From Companilactobacillus ginsenosidimutans (GTDB lineage: Bacteria > Bacillota > Bacilli > Lactobacillales > Lactobacillaceae), in contig NZ_CP012034.1 in assembly GCF_001050475.1 (NCBI RefSeq), positions 682,001 to 746,000 on the forward strand: DNA of 64,000 nucleotides, in the 5' to 3' direction. The position numbers and the translations under genes were made by a program. Numbering within the stretch: position 1 is the stretch's first letter; the number at the start of each line of letters is the position of its first letter. Positions 41,947-51,898 of this stretch are shown piece after piece. The notes under the pieces are model-generated. The model was not told the origin of the DNA. It did no database searches and worked only from the letters and a program-made list of their open reading frames with translations.

Positions 41947-42770
41947 TTGACTACCTGACACTTGGGACAGAAGTGAGTTCCACGACCACCGACTTTAATT
42001 TTTTCGATAGTTGTACCACAACGTGCACAAGGCTCGCCTTCTTTGCCATACACTTTCAATCGGTCCTGCATAGTTCCTTTATGACCATTGGCATCCAAAT
42101 ATGACCGGACTGTTGAACCGCCAGAAATAATTGCTGTCTGAATTTCTTTATTAGAGCAATCGATAATAATTTTGATGTCTTCATCAGTCAAATGATTGGC
42201 TGGGGTCTCAGGATGAATTTTTGCTTGCCACAAAACTTCATCAACATAAATATTACCCAGTCCACTCATTACTGACTGATCCAATAAGACCGTCTTAATA
42301 TCCTTGCGATGTTTAACTATTCGCGGTTTGATATTTTCAAAAGTGAAACTGTCTGAAAGAGGCTCAGGGCCTAATTTCACCAATGACTTGTTTGAATCTA
42401 ATGTTGCTGTTGGCCAAAGTTGCATCCGACCAAACTTTCTAACATCGTTATAGATCAACATCTGTCCATCATCTAATGTGAATATTGCATGAGAATGCTT
42501 ATCAATCGCGGATTCATCTGATGATACACGATACTTCCCCTCCATTCTCAAATGACTAATAATCGTATAGCCATTGTCTAAATAAATTAAGAGAAATTTC
42601 GCACGACGTCCAATATTAGTGATACGAGCGTTCGTAACAGTCTCGATAAATTCGTCAACATTTCCTGTAATCAGATTTTGATACAAAATCTCAACATTAA
42701 CTATCTTTTTATTTTTAACTTGTTCGACTAACCCTCGACGAACAGTTTCTACCTCGGGCATTTCGGGCAT
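41943..42770 (-). CDS. mutM: Formamidopyrimidine-DNA glycosylase
   Basis: MutM removes 8-oxoguanine and Fapy lesions. The 275-residue protein starts MPEMPEVETVRRGL: the mature N-terminal Pro2 is the catalytic nucleophile, with Glu3. The H2TH domain has LLDQSVMSGLGNIYVDEVLW and the C-terminal zinc finger CARCGTTIEK...CPKCQ. It follows polA by 13 bases. Confidence 0.97.
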   Translation of the reverse strand: MPEMPEVETVRRGLVEQVKNKKIVNVEILYQNLITGNVDEFIETVTNARITNIGRRAKFLLIYLDNGYTIISHLRMEGKYRVSSDESAIDKHSHAIFTLDDGQMLIYNDVRKFGRMQLWPTATLDSNKSLVKLGPEPLSDSFTFENIKPRIVKHRKDIKTVLLDQSVMSGLGNIYVDEVLWQAKIHPETPANHLTDEDIKIIIDCSNKEIQTAIISGGSTVRSYLDANGHKGTMQDRLKVYGKEGEPCARCGTTIEKIKVGGRGTHFCPKCQVVK

Positions 42771-42783
42771 ATTTATTCACCTA

Positions 42784-45441
42784 CTATTTTGCCTCGTACC
42801 ATGTTTTACCATGTGCTGATTCAACTTTCAAAGGAACATCTAGTTTCACAGCGGAATCCATGACACTCGGAACTAATTTTTCTAATGTTTCAATTTCTGA
42901 TTTTGGTGCTTCAAAAATCATTTCATCATGTACTTGTAATAATAAATTAGCTTTTAAATCAAGTTCTTGTAATTTCTTTTGCATATTAATCATAGCTACT
43001 TTGATGATGTCTGCCGCACTACCCTGTATTGGCGTATTCATAGCTGTTCTTTGAGCAAAATTACGTAATGCAAAATTCTTAGCATGAATGTCTGGCAAGT
43101 AACGGCGGCGATGCATAATTGTCTCGACATAACCATTTTCACGAGCAAATTTCACGATATCATCCATATACTTTTTAACTCCAGGATACTGTTCAAAATA
43201 ATTTTCGATGAATTGAGCAGCTTCCTTACGAGTAATTCCAATATTTTGGGAAAGACCATAATCACTAATTCCATAAACAATACCGAAGTTAGTAGCTTTT
43301 GCTTTTCGTCTCATATCGGGTGTAACTTCATCAGTACTATTCAACCCGAAAATACGCATAGCTGTGTGCGCATGGATATCATAGTCTTCCTTAAATGCTT
43401 CTTGCATGTTCTCATCACCTGAAATATGTGCGAGTACACGTAATTCAACTTGAGAATAATCAGCAGAAAACATTTCCCAATCTTCATGTTGAGGAACAAA
43501 AGCCTTCCTAATTTGTCTACCTTCATCGATACGAATGGGAATATTTTGTAAATTAGGTTCAATTGATGACAAACGGCCCGTTTGTGTCAACGTTTGTTGA
43601 TAGATTGTGTGAATCTTGTTGTCAGGTTGAATAAATTTTTGCAGACCAACCGCATAAGTTGAGTTGATCTTTGAAATTTGACGATAATCTAAAATATCTT
43701 GAACAACTGGTGACTTATCTTTTAACTTCTCCAAAACATCAACAGCTGTTGAGTAACCGGTCTTAGTTTTCTTAATTACAGGAAGTTTCAAATCTTCAAA
43801 TAAGACAACACCAAGCTGTTTAGGAGAATTAATATTAAATTCTTGGCCAGCTTCTTTATAGATATTCTTTTCAATTTCTGCCAATCTCTCAGCAAATGAA
43901 TTTTCCATTTCCTTTAATTGAGAAACATTGACAGTTACACCTTGAAGTTCCATATCTGACAAAACAATTGTTAGAGGTAACTCAATTTCATCATATAAAC
44001 TATCTTGATCGTTGTCCTTGAGTTCTTTTAACATTTGATCATGAAGTGTGTTGATTACTTGAGCTTGTTGGCAAAGGTAATTACTCAAATCCTTTGAATC
44101 TTCCGGAACTGCCTTTTTAACACCTTTTCCATAAAATTCATCTTCAGTTGGTAATTGATGACCATAGTTTTGGGCAACTAATCCAATATCAGTTTTGTTG
44201 TCATTAGTATCAAGTAAGTAAGCTACAAGCAACATATCGAAACTAACTCCAGAAATCTTTGCGCCATAGCGATTCAACAAAGCAATCGTACGTTTATAAT
44301 CAAAAACATATTTTTCTTTAGTAGCGTCATTCAACCAGTTTTGTAATTCAATATTCTCTAAGATTGAAACATCATCAGTTGCATAATATTTACCAGCGCT
44401 TTCGATTGCCAATCCTATAATAGGCTCAACATGGTAATTCTCATCTAAGTTTTCTACGACGATAGTTTGCGGACTTTTGTCTGAGATGATTGTTTTAACA
44501 GTATCATCATTTAATTCGAGAAAATCAATTGTAGCAAGTTTTTCAACCGTTTCAGACGTATCAATATTCATCTTTTCAAGAAATGAATTAAATCCCATCT
44601 TTTGATAAAACTTGATTAATTGCTCTTGATTGTCGCCGACATATTCCAAGTCCGTCAATCCAATTTCAATTGGAGCATCTTTATTGATGGTTGCTAATTT
44701 CTTACTCAAAAAAGCTTGATCCTTGTCATGAATCAGATGCTCTTTTAACTTGCTCTTTTTCATTTCATCAACGTGCTCATACAAGCCTTCCATATTTCCA
44801 TATTCGTTGATTAATTTGATAGCAGTCTTCTCACCAACTTTTTCAACACCAGGATAATGGTCTGAGTTATCACCCATTAATCCCTTCATATCAATAATTT
44901 GGTCAGGAGTAATCCCTAATTTTTCCTTAACATGTGCCGGTGTATATGCCTCAGTCTCAGTAACACCTTTCACATTTACACGAACGGTTACTTTATCCGT
45001 AGTTAATTGAGTTAAATCACGATCACCGGTAATGATGGTTACGTCCATATCACCTTCATCACCTAAACGTGACATAGTCCCGATAATATCATCAGCCTCG
45101 TAATTTTTTAACTCATAGGTTTTGATGCCACGAAGATTGAGCATCTCTTTAATCAAAGGCAATTGTTCCATTAATTCTGGTGGAGTCTTGGCACGAGTTC
45201 CTTTATAATCAGAAAACATTTCAGTTCTGAAAGTAGTCTTTCCAGCATCAAAAGCAACTAAAGCACTAGTTGGTTTTTCCTCTTTTAAAATAATATCTAA
45301 CATATTATTAAATGCATAAAGAGCGTTGGTATGAACACCATCACCAGTCACAAACTTGTCAAGAACGTTGTGCATCGCAAAAAATGCTCTAAAGGAAACA
45401 CTATTTCCATCAATTAGTAATAATTTTTTATTTTTTGACAT
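42784..45441 (-). CDS. polA: DNA polymerase I
   Basis: An 885-residue enzyme for Okazaki-fragment maturation and repair. The N-terminal 5'-3' exonuclease domain is complete (KLLLIDGNSVSFRAFFA, YKGTRAKTPPELM, YEADDIIGTM, GDRDLTQL, GLMGDNSDHYPGV). The middle region aligns with the 3'-5' exonuclease domain but shows VVENLDENYHVEP where the DxE metal motif is expected, so proofreading is probably absent. The polymerase domain holds SADYSQVELRVLAHISGD, RRKAKATNFGIVYGISDYGL and LLQVHDEMIFEAP. Start at ATG 45441 after GGGAGAAA. Confidence 0.96.
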   Translation of the reverse strand: MSKNKKLLLIDGNSVSFRAFFAMHNVLDKFVTGDGVHTNALYAFNNMLDIILKEEKPTSALVAFDAGKTTFRTEMFSDYKGTRAKTPPELMEQLPLIKEMLNLRGIKTYELKNYEADDIIGTMSRLGDEGDMDVTIITGDRDLTQLTTDKVTVRVNVKGVTETEAYTPAHVKEKLGITPDQIIDMKGLMGDNSDHYPGVEKVGEKTAIKLINEYGNMEGLYEHVDEMKKSKLKEHLIHDKDQAFLSKKLATINKDAPIEIGLTDLEYVGDNQEQLIKFYQKMGFNSFLEKMNIDTSETVEKLATIDFLELNDDTVKTIISDKSPQTIVVENLDENYHVEPIIGLAIESAGKYYATDDVSILENIELQNWLNDATKEKYVFDYKRTIALLNRYGAKISGVSFDMLLVAYLLDTNDNKTDIGLVAQNYGHQLPTEDEFYGKGVKKAVPEDSKDLSNYLCQQAQVINTLHDQMLKELKDNDQDSLYDEIELPLTIVLSDMELQGVTVNVSQLKEMENSFAERLAEIEKNIYKEAGQEFNINSPKQLGVVLFEDLKLPVIKKTKTGYSTAVDVLEKLKDKSPVVQDILDYRQISKINSTYAVGLQKFIQPDNKIHTIYQQTLTQTGRLSSIEPNLQNIPIRIDEGRQIRKAFVPQHEDWEMFSADYSQVELRVLAHISGDENMQEAFKEDYDIHAHTAMRIFGLNSTDEVTPDMRRKAKATNFGIVYGISDYGLSQNIGITRKEAAQFIENYFEQYPGVKKYMDDIVKFARENGYVETIMHRRRYLPDIHAKNFALRNFAQRTAMNTPIQGSAADIIKVAMINMQKKLQELDLKANLLLQVHDEMIFEAPKSEIETLEKLVPSVMDSAVKLDVPLKVESAHGKTWYEAK

Positions 45442-45529
45442 ATTTTCTCCCATTAAACCGCAGTTAATCATTATCTATCTTACCAAAAACACGACCCTTG
45501 TAACAGTTTTCGGCCATATCAAGGGAAAT

Positions 45530-45563
45530 AAAAAAAGTTCGGAACGATTCCGAACTTTTTTTA
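45530..45563 (-). terminator. Terminator of murC
   Basis: The stem AAAGTTCGGAA / TTCCGAACTTT is flanked by A and T runs. The murC stop lies at its edge. Confidence 0.9.
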
Positions 45564-46892
45564 TTGTTGATTAGGATTTAATGTACTTAATATTTGTTCA
45601 TAGGCTGTTTCATATTTTTGAACATCACCTGCACCCATGAATATCATGACAGCATTGTGATAGTCCAAAAGTGCAGACATATCTTCAAGTGTTAATACTT
45701 CTCCACCTTTATGAATCTTGTCGCCTAAGTCTTTACTTGTAATGTCACCGTGTTTTTCACGGATTGAACCAAAGATATTAGTCAAATAAACTTTATCAGC
45801 CAAATCAAGTGACTTAGCAAAATCGTCCATTAAAGCTAGTGTTCTGGTATAGGTATGTGGTTGGAAGACAGCAATTACTTCTTTATCAGGATATTTTTGT
45901 CTTGCAGCATCAATTGTAGCTTTGATTTCTTGAGGATGGTGAGCATAGTCATCAATGATAACCATATCAGCAACTTTCTTTTCACTGAAACGACGTTTAA
46001 CACCACTAAATGTTTGCAATTCACGATTAATTAGTGCGTGGTCAAGATTTTCCATATGACCAACACCAATAACGGCTAGTGAGTTGAGTACATTGTGTTC
46101 ACCATAAAGTGGAACTTGGAAATTACCAATATCTTTGCCGTCAATCGATACATCAAAAGATGAACCTTTGACTGTACGTTTAATATTAGTTGCACGAATA
46201 TCATCTGATTCATCTAAACCGTAGTAATAGATTGGAGCATCAGCTTTAATTTCTTTAGCATGCTTATCTTCACCCCAGATGAAAATTCCCTTCTTAGTCT
46301 TACGAGATTCGGACTCAAAAGCATCAACAACATCGTTGATACCACCAAAGAAGTAATCTGGGTGATCAAAGTCGATATTTGTAATTACTAAATAATCAGG
46401 TGAATAATCGAGGAAGTGACGACGATATTCATCGGCTTCGAAAACAAAGAACTTTGCATCTTTTTCACCTTTACCAGTACCATCACCAATTAGGTAAGAA
46501 GTCCTGGCAATACCACTTAGAGTATGTGCTAATAGTCCAGTTGTACTTGTTTTACCATGAGAACCAGCAATTCCGATTGAAGTGTAATCAGAAACTAACT
46601 TACCAACCATTTGTGGATAAGTTACAACTGGCAAATGCATATCGTTGGCTTTTTTAATCTCCACTTGATCATCATCAAAAGCATTTCCTTTAACGATAGT
46701 TAAGCCTTCGTGAATGTTTTTCTCGTCAAATGGAAGAATCTTAATTCCAGCTTGTTCAAGTCCTCTTTGTGTAAAGGTATATTTATCTATATCTGATCCT
46801 TGAACTTCATATCCTAAGTCTTTTAAAATCAATGCTAAGGCACTCATACCAGTACCTTTTATTCCAACAAAATGATAAACAGTCTTTTCCAT
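45561..46892 (-). CDS. murC: UDP-N-acetylmuramate--L-alanine ligase
   Basis: It adds the first amino acid of the stem peptide to UDP-MurNAc. The 443-residue protein starts with [19 protein letters not shown] (UDP-binding), the ATP motif [57 protein letters not shown] and [15 protein letters not shown]. Length is typical for Gram-positives. It precedes polA, facing the same way. Confidence 0.97.
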   Translation of the reverse strand: MEKTVYHFVGIKGTGMSALALILKDLGYEVQGSDIDKYTFTQRGLEQAGIKILPFDEKNIHEGLTIVKGNAFDDDQVEIKKANDMHLPVVTYPQMVGKLVSDYTSIGIAGSHGKTSTTGLLAHTLSGIARTSYLIGDGTGKGEKDAKFFVFEADEYRRHFLDYSPDYLVITNIDFDHPDYFFGGINDVVDAFESESRKTKKGIFIWGEDKHAKEIKADAPIYYYGLDESDDIRATNIKRTVKGSSFDVSIDGKDIGNFQVPLYGEHNVLNSLAVIGVGHMENLDHALINRELQTFSGVKRRFSEKKVADMVIIDDYAHHPQEIKATIDAARQKYPDKEVIAVFQPHTYTRTLALMDDFAKSLDLADKVYLTNIFGSIREKHGDITSKDLGDKIHKGGEVLTLEDMSALLDYHNAVMIFMGAGDVQKYETAYEQILSTLNPNQQ

Positions 46893-46900
46893 AATTACTC

Positions 46901-47533
46901 CTATGCGAACATTTTCTCAGCGGCAACAAAGTCAAAAGCGTCGCCGGCTTTTCCATCATTTAGAACTAAGATTCCACGTGCTTTAGGAGCATTAGGAATA
47001 CCTAATTCTTTAGCTGAACAAATCATTCCGTAGCTATCAACACCACGAAGTGCTCCTGGCCAAATCTCCATACCAGTCGGCATAACTGCTCCTGGCAAGG
47101 CAACTACAACCAATTGTCCCTGGTCAATGTTAGGTGCACCACAAACAATTTGGACTGGCTTATCCAAGCCAACATCAGTTTGTGTGATATGTAAATGATC
47201 AGAATCAGGATGTTCTGTCATTTCGTCAACATGACCAATGACAAATTTTGGTGAAACGTCTTCTGATAACGTGTCATCAAAACCGGCATCCAGAATGACT
47301 GAGTTTAAAATATCAACTTGTCCAGCATCCAGATGAAGTTGACCATTTTCAGTCAAATTCAACTCTTCTGCTAGACCAAAAAAATTGAAACCAATGGTTT
47401 CATTAGTTTCAGTATTAAAAATTCGAACTACATTGTCTTTCTTATCAGATGATTGCTTCACATCAGTATCATCTGCCAACTCTACTATTAAAACGTCACC
47501 TAAGACGCTTGGATTATAAAAGCTTAGTAACAA
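46901..47533 (-). CDS. ytpR: YtpR family tRNA-binding domain protein
   Basis: A roughly 210-residue protein with an N-terminal DUF4479 region ([18 protein letters not shown]) and a C-terminal EMAP/OB tRNA-binding domain ([25 protein letters not shown] written in two parts: [20 protein letters not shown] and [16 protein letters not shown]). The OB-fold resembles the one at the start of PheT. I prefer TTG at 47533, with GAGGG 7 bases upstream, over an in-frame TTG at 47551. The role is unclear; proteins of this kind are frequent beside murC in lactobacilli. Confidence 0.87.
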   Translation of the reverse strand: MLLSFYNPSVLGDVLIVELADDTDVKQSSDKKDNVVRIFNTETNETIGFNFFGLAEELNLTENGQLHLDAGQVDILNSVILDAGFDDTLSEDVSPKFVIGHVDEMTEHPDSDHLHITQTDVGLDKPVQIVCGAPNIDQGQLVVVALPGAVMPTGMEIWPGALRGVDSYGMICSAKELGIPNAPKARGILVLNDGKAGDAFDFVAAEKMFA

Positions 47534-47553
47534 GTTAGTACCCTCACTCAAAT

Positions 47554-47880
47554 TTATTTGTTGATTACCGAGTTAACAAAATTCTCTACTTCTTCTTTTG
47601 TCTTACGGTCTTTATTTACTAGTCTACCAATTTCTTGACCATTTTCAATAATAACAAAGCTTGGAATTCCCATAATTCCCAAATCACGGGCCATATCCAT
47701 GTTATTGTCACGATTAAAACTGATCCATTGGAAATCAGAATACTCGTCTTCCAGTTCAGGTAGCTTAGGTTCGATAAATTTACAATCTGGGCACCAATCT
47801 GCGTAGAAGAACAAAATAAACTTTCCGTTTTTTGTAACCTCTTTGTAATCGTTTACACCAAAATCTTCAAATTTTTTCAT
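47554..47880 (-). CDS. Thioredoxin-like protein (YtpP type)
   Basis: A 108-residue thioredoxin-fold protein with active site ADWCPDCKF (CxxC) and the cis-Pro loop MGIPSFVII. The start at 47880 follows GAGGTG; a longer in-frame start lies upstream. WCPDC differs from the WCGPC of housekeeping thioredoxin and resembles YtpP-like disulfide reductases. It is placed directly before ytpR-murC. Confidence 0.9.
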   Translation of the reverse strand: MKKFEDFGVNDYKEVTKNGKFILFFYADWCPDCKFIEPKLPELEDEYSDFQWISFNRDNNMDMARDLGIMGIPSFVIIENGQEIGRLVNKDRKTKEEVENFVNSVINK

Positions 47881-47952
47881 GGTTTTCTTCACCTCATATT
47901 TTGAATATACTTTTTTCAATCAAAACGGTCAATTAAACAGCTCTTATCTAGC

Positions 47953-47981
47953 TTGTAGATACATAATAGTGTTAATATAAA
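47953..47981 (+). promoter_or_regulatory. Candidate promoter for the 48012 gene
   Basis: TTGTAG (47953-47958) and TATAAA (47976-47981) are 17 bases apart; the ATG is 31 bases further on. Confidence 0.55.
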
Positions 47982-48011
47982 CTTATAAAAACATCAAGGA
48001 GTGATTTAGAT

Positions 48012-48326
48012 ATGAGTAAAAAAGGTATTGGTTCCGTTATTTTTGCTGGTACTATTTTAGCTGCGGGTGCAGCTGCTACTGTTCTAGTAAAACATCATTT
48101 AGATAGTGAAAAGATTATTGATAAAGTAAAGTCAGTTCTCGGAGAAGACAGTAAAGTCATCGGATCATGGGTTGAACCATTTTATCAACGTGTTGATGTT
48201 AATGGTCAAACTTCATGGGGAATCGTCGGCGGTGTAACAACTATGGACGACTTCGATGTTTCACAATATCACTTCATTGCTGATGCAGTATCAGGCGAAC
48301 TACTTAACATCAAAAAAGTACAATAA
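48012..48326 (+). CDS. Small membrane-anchored protein, function unknown
   Basis: A 104-residue protein with one N-terminal hydrophobic segment (IGSVIFAGTILAAGAAATVLV, about residues 6-26) and an outer domain ending WGIVGGVTTMDDFDVSQYHFIADAVSGELLNIKKV. The last part resembles a short PepSY-like strand-helix unit (Y-F-AD-xTGE-L pattern). A function is not known. AAGGAG precedes the ATG. It is a one-gene transcription unit with its own promoter and terminator. Confidence 0.7.
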   Translation: MSKKGIGSVIFAGTILAAGAAATVLVKHHLDSEKIIDKVKSVLGEDSKVIGSWVEPFYQRVDVNGQTSWGIVGGVTTMDDFDVSQYHFIADAVSGELLNIKKVQ

Positions 48327-48335
48327 TTGCAAACT

Positions 48336-48977
48336 TTAAAAATGGGCTTTCAGGTAATTAATCCTGAAGCCTTTTTTTGAGAACTTTTCTTCATATTCAG
48401 TTTGAATATTGTTCTGATTAAGTGCTTCATTGTTATGTAGATCAAGTGATATCTCATCGAATTTCATTCCAAAATTATTCATACTGATAAGTGAGTATTC
48501 AAATAATCCTTGATTATCAGTTTTGAATCTAAGATATCCATCATCTTTGATAATAGCTTTGTATTGTTGTAAGAAGGCTTTATAAGTAAGCCTTCTTTTT
48601 TCGTGCCTAGTTTTTGGCCATGGATCCGAAAAGTTTAAATACAGTCCATCAATCTCGTTCTCACCAAACAATTCTGTTAACTTTGAACCGTTGTCTAAAA
48701 GTAACTGCAAATTAGGTAATCTCATCTCAACTTGCTTTTTGAGTAGTAAAGCAATTGCACCCTCTTGAACTTCCATGGCAATGTAATTATTTTGTGGGTT
48801 TGCTTTGGCTAAATCTGTGATGAATCTTCCCTTACCTGAACCAACTTCTAAAAATAAAGGTTGTTCTTTTTCAAATTTACTTTTCCACTTACCTTGCATC
48901 CCTTCTGGTTGGATTGAGATTAAATCAAGATTCTCATTGATCATATCTTTTGCCCAAGGTTTATTTCTTAATCGCAT
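48336..48977 (-). CDS. trmB: tRNA (guanine-46-N7)-methyltransferase
   Basis: The 213-residue enzyme methylates G46 of tRNA. It has [17 protein letters not shown] (SAM binding), [11 protein letters not shown] and the substrate loop [19 protein letters not shown]. The start at 48977 follows GGAG. The 3' end of the gene overlaps the plus-strand terminator of the convergent neighbour. Confidence 0.96.
   Translation of the reverse strand: MRLRNKPWAKDMINENLDLISIQPEGMQGKWKSKFEKEQPLFLEVGSGKGRFITDLAKANPQNNYIAMEVQEGAIALLLKKQVEMRLPNLQLLLDNGSKLTELFGENEIDGLYLNFSDPWPKTRHEKRRLTYKAFLQQYKAIIKDDGYLRFKTDNQGLFEYSLISMNNFGMKFDEISLDLHNNEALNQNNIQTEYEEKFSKKGFRINYLKAHF
48340..48378 (+). terminator. Terminator of the 48012 gene
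   Basis: GGCTTTCAGG / CCTGAAGCC with an 8-base loop is followed by seven T on the plus strand. On the other strand it lies inside the 3' end of trmB. Confidence 0.8.
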
Positions 48978-49000
48978 TAAATTTCTCCGTTTCATTATAA

Positions 49001-49025
49001 AAGAGCTCTCAATTTGCGAGCCCTT
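49001..49025 (-). terminator. Candidate terminator after ecsB
   Basis: AAGGGCTCGC...GAGAGCTCTTTT forms a 7-bp stem with one G-U pair and a short T run, between ecsB and trmB. It is weaker than the others. Confidence 0.5.
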
Positions 49026-49033
49026 CTAAGTAA

Positions 49034-50251
49034 TTAATTTAAATACTTTTTTAGTTGACGAGGCATGTAGAAGTAATTTACAAAACCAATTACCAATAAT
49101 CCTGCAACGATAATTATCAAACTGTTAATACTAAATCCGAATTTATATAATACAGCAAAAATACTTACAAACCACTGAATTAATAATAAAATATTACTAA
49201 TTTTTGTAAAATCAGCAATTTTACTCTTTCCTGATACCGGATATAATCTCTGCATAAGATTTTGCATAACTTCTTTAAAGCAAGGTTTTAACTGGAAACC
49301 AACTAAATAGATGAATAGCATTTCCACTATTAATGAAATATAGAAGTTATCAATCAGACATAATAGGATTGCTTGAATAATTGTTAATCGTAAAAATAGA
49401 CCCATGTATTCATTATTTCTAACTACTCCACGTGCAAATAGATAAAAATAGGTATTTTTATGTTCATTCTTTATACCACTAAATAAGAAATCGAGCCACT
49501 TACGTCGCTTAATTTTACTTGATACACCAGGAACATCAGTAAATAAGTTATAAAATCTTTTAACTCTAAACATTCTTTGATTTTCATCAGCAATAGCTTT
49601 TTGCCACTGAAGTTGTCCAGATTCAATTAGCTTTTTAGTACGAGTTGCAACTGCAAACCATACGACAACTGTTACTAATGGAGCAATCATTAGCAATGTA
49701 TAGACTGATATCAAAAGCACAATTAAATACGCTATATTAGCAAATAGTTTGGAGTCGATACCCCAGACTTTATTTTTTTTATATAGGCCTAAGAGTTCCA
49801 CGTCCAAAAGTAACATCTTATATGCAGCCGCAGAAACACCTAAAAGGACTAAATTCAAAATAGAAATATTTGCCGCTTTAAATGCAAATGGTGAAATTAA
49901 AAATGTTACTACTACGATGAAAAAGATTGGTAAATATCGGCTATAGTTTTGTGCGGATCTAAAGTACTGATAAAACTCTTTTTCTCTAACAAGTAAAAAT
50001 GTACTATCTGGGTCTTCCATAAGAGATGCAATGTGCCCAGTCTGCACAGCTATAAATAATATTAATGCAATAACAATTTTTCCAAACCACAACTCAGAAT
50101 GAATAGTATCTAAAACGTTTGAATACCAAAATCCAAGTGCGCCCAGCAATACCATGAACGCTATAACAAAGGTATCATTAAAAATTAATCTTAAATATTT
50201 AAATTGATCAAGTTGATGTCTTCTTAATCGTTCTTTCCAAAGTTCTAACAT
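49034..50251 (-). CDS. ecsB: ABC transporter permease EcsB
   Basis: The 405-residue membrane partner of EcsA has about ten hydrophobic segments and a central charged loop (TKKLIESGQLQWQKAIADEN). Ecs affects secretion, competence and membrane proteolysis in Bacillus. It overlaps the ecsA stop (TAATG). No ecsC follows here. Confidence 0.9.
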   Translation of the reverse strand: MLELWKERLRRHQLDQFKYLRLIFNDTFVIAFMVLLGALGFWYSNVLDTIHSELWFGKIVIALILFIAVQTGHIASLMEDPDSTFLLVREKEFYQYFRSAQNYSRYLPIFFIVVVTFLISPFAFKAANISILNLVLLGVSAAAYKMLLLDVELLGLYKKNKVWGIDSKLFANIAYLIVLLISVYTLLMIAPLVTVVVWFAVATRTKKLIESGQLQWQKAIADENQRMFRVKRFYNLFTDVPGVSSKIKRRKWLDFLFSGIKNEHKNTYFYLFARGVVRNNEYMGLFLRLTIIQAILLCLIDNFYISLIVEMLFIYLVGFQLKPCFKEVMQNLMQRLYPVSGKSKIADFTKISNILLLIQWFVSIFAVLYKFGFSINSLIIIVAGLLVIGFVNYFYMPRQLKKYLN

Positions 50252-50982
50252 TATAAGTCCTCGTGTGACATCTTGATATAAATATCATCCAAATTTGCAT
50301 CCTGCATGTCAAATTTAGCTTTCAATTCATCAAGAGTTCCGTCAGCTCTGACTTGTCCATGGTTTAGAAGAATAAATTTATCGGCATGGTCTTGAACAGT
50401 TGCTAAAATATGAGTCGACATCAAAACTGAACAACCTGCTTGTTTCTTTTCTTCTACTAAGTTTAATAAATCATTTACGGCTAATGGATCAAGCCCAGTG
50501 AACGGTTCATCAATAATAAACAATCTGGCATTTGTCATAAATGCACAAACAATCATAACTTTTTGCTTCATACCTTTTGAAAAATTCTGTGGAAACCAGT
50601 CTAACTTGTTATCTAAACGGAACATTTTCAAAAGTCTTGTGGCATTATTCCACGTTTCATCATGATCAAGTCCATAAGCCATTATCGATAAATCAATGTG
50701 TTCCTTTAAAGTAAGTTCAGGATACAAGATTGGCATTTCTGGCACATACGCAATTTTTTTGCGATAAGTCTCAACATCCTGGTTCAAGCTCATTCCATCA
50801 ATTAAAATTTGACCACTTCTAGGTGTAAGTAATCCGATAATATGCTTAATCGTAGTTGATTTACCTGCACCATTTAATCCAATTAATCCGACCACTTGGC
50901 CATTATTAACGTTGAATGATTCCTTTTTTAAGACAGCTACTTGACCATAGCCACCTGTTAAATCTTTAATTTCCAAAGTCAT
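50251..50982 (-). CDS. ecsA: ABC transporter ATP-binding protein EcsA
   Basis: The 243-residue ATPase has Walker A GLNGAGKSTTIKHI, the Q-loop, the signature NFSKGMKQKVMIVCA and Walker B LFIIDEPFTGLDPLAV. It is divergent from hit, the same arrangement as in Bacillus subtilis (ecsAB against hit, ytxH-like yhaH, prsA). Confidence 0.93.
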   Translation of the reverse strand: MTLEIKDLTGGYGQVAVLKKESFNVNNGQVVGLIGLNGAGKSTTIKHIIGLLTPRSGQILIDGMSLNQDVETYRKKIAYVPEMPILYPELTLKEHIDLSIMAYGLDHDETWNNATRLLKMFRLDNKLDWFPQNFSKGMKQKVMIVCAFMTNARLFIIDEPFTGLDPLAVNDLLNLVEEKKQAGCSVLMSTHILATVQDHADKFILLNHGQVRADGTLDELKAKFDMQDANLDDIYIKMSHEDL

Positions 50983-51067
50983 AGAAAAACCACCAGTATC
51001 TGTTTTTATAGTACTGAATATGATAGCATGAAGTTAATTTTATTGCTGTTTTGAAAGGGGAATTTAT

Positions 51068-51496
51068 ATGGACGACTGTATTTTTTGTAAAATAATTAGA
51101 AACGAGATACCTAATATCACTGTTTATGAAGATGATGATATTAAGGCTTTCTTCGATATCTCACAAGTAACACCCGGCCATACGTTAGTTGTGCCAAAGA
51201 AACATGTTCAAAATATTTTCGAATATGATGAAGATTTAGCACAAAAAGTTTTCAAAAAGGTACCAATGATTGCGAGAGCTATTAAGGCTTCTAACAAAAA
51301 TATCATTGGCATGAACATTTGCCTAAATAATGGTGAAATTGCCTACCAAAGTGTTATGCACTCACATATTCATTTAGTTCCTCGTTATGGTAAGGATGAC
51401 GACTTCTCAATGACTTGGGGAGACAACACCGGTAAAGCAACTAATGAACAACTTCAAGAACGCGCAAATAACATCAAGAAAAATTTGGAGGCATAA
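51068..51496 (+). CDS. hit: HIT family nucleotide-binding protein
   Basis: The 142-residue HIT protein starts MDDCIFCKIIRNEIPN and has the histidine triad as HSHIHLVPR. Family members hydrolyse nucleotide phosphoramidates and similar compounds. AAAGGGG precedes the ATG. It is divergent from ecsA and runs into the ytxH-like gene, with 1 base between them. Confidence 0.95.
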   Translation: MDDCIFCKIIRNEIPNITVYEDDDIKAFFDISQVTPGHTLVVPKKHVQNIFEYDEDLAQKVFKKVPMIARAIKASNKNIIGMNICLNNGEIAYQSVMHSHIHLVPRYGKDDDFSMTWGDNTGKATNEQLQERANNIKKNLEA

Positions 51497-51497
51497 T

Positions 51498-51797
51498 ATG
51501 AGTTTTATAGTAGGCTTTGTTTTAGGCTCAATGTCTGGAGTGGCAGCTGAATACTACCAATCAACATATGCAACACCTAAACATTATAATAACAACATCG
51601 TGAAGAATATAAAAGATTTAAAGAATGATTTTGTCGACCTTGCTCATCAATCAAAAGACGCCATGTCAACAGTTACTGATATTAAGAACGATGTTGTAAA
51701 TTATACTAAAGATATACAGCCTGATGTATCAGAACTTAAAAAATCAGTTTCAGAACTTCAAGGAAACATTGAAAAGATGCAGAATTTAAACAAGTAA
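51498..51797 (+). CDS. YtxH-like small membrane protein (YhaH position)
   Basis: A 99-residue protein, MSFIVGFVLGSMSGVAAEYYQ..., with an N-terminal Gly-rich membrane segment and a long helical tail (NIKDLKNDFVDLAHQSKDAM, SELKKSVSELQGNIEKM) suggestive of coiled coil. YtxH-type proteins in this place (yhaH in Bacillus) are linked to general stress; function is unknown. The ATG follows GGAGG by 6 bases. Confidence 0.75.
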   Translation: MSFIVGFVLGSMSGVAAEYYQSTYATPKHYNNNIVKNIKDLKNDFVDLAHQSKDAMSTVTDIKNDVVNYTKDIQPDVSELKKSVSELQGNIEKMQNLNK

Positions 51798-51898
51798 ATT
51801 GTGAACTTTTTGTGTTTTTTTTGCTAATTACTAATCAACCCAAGCAATTTTATGGTATTCTCTTCAATTGTAGACATATTAAATAAGGATGTGTAAAG

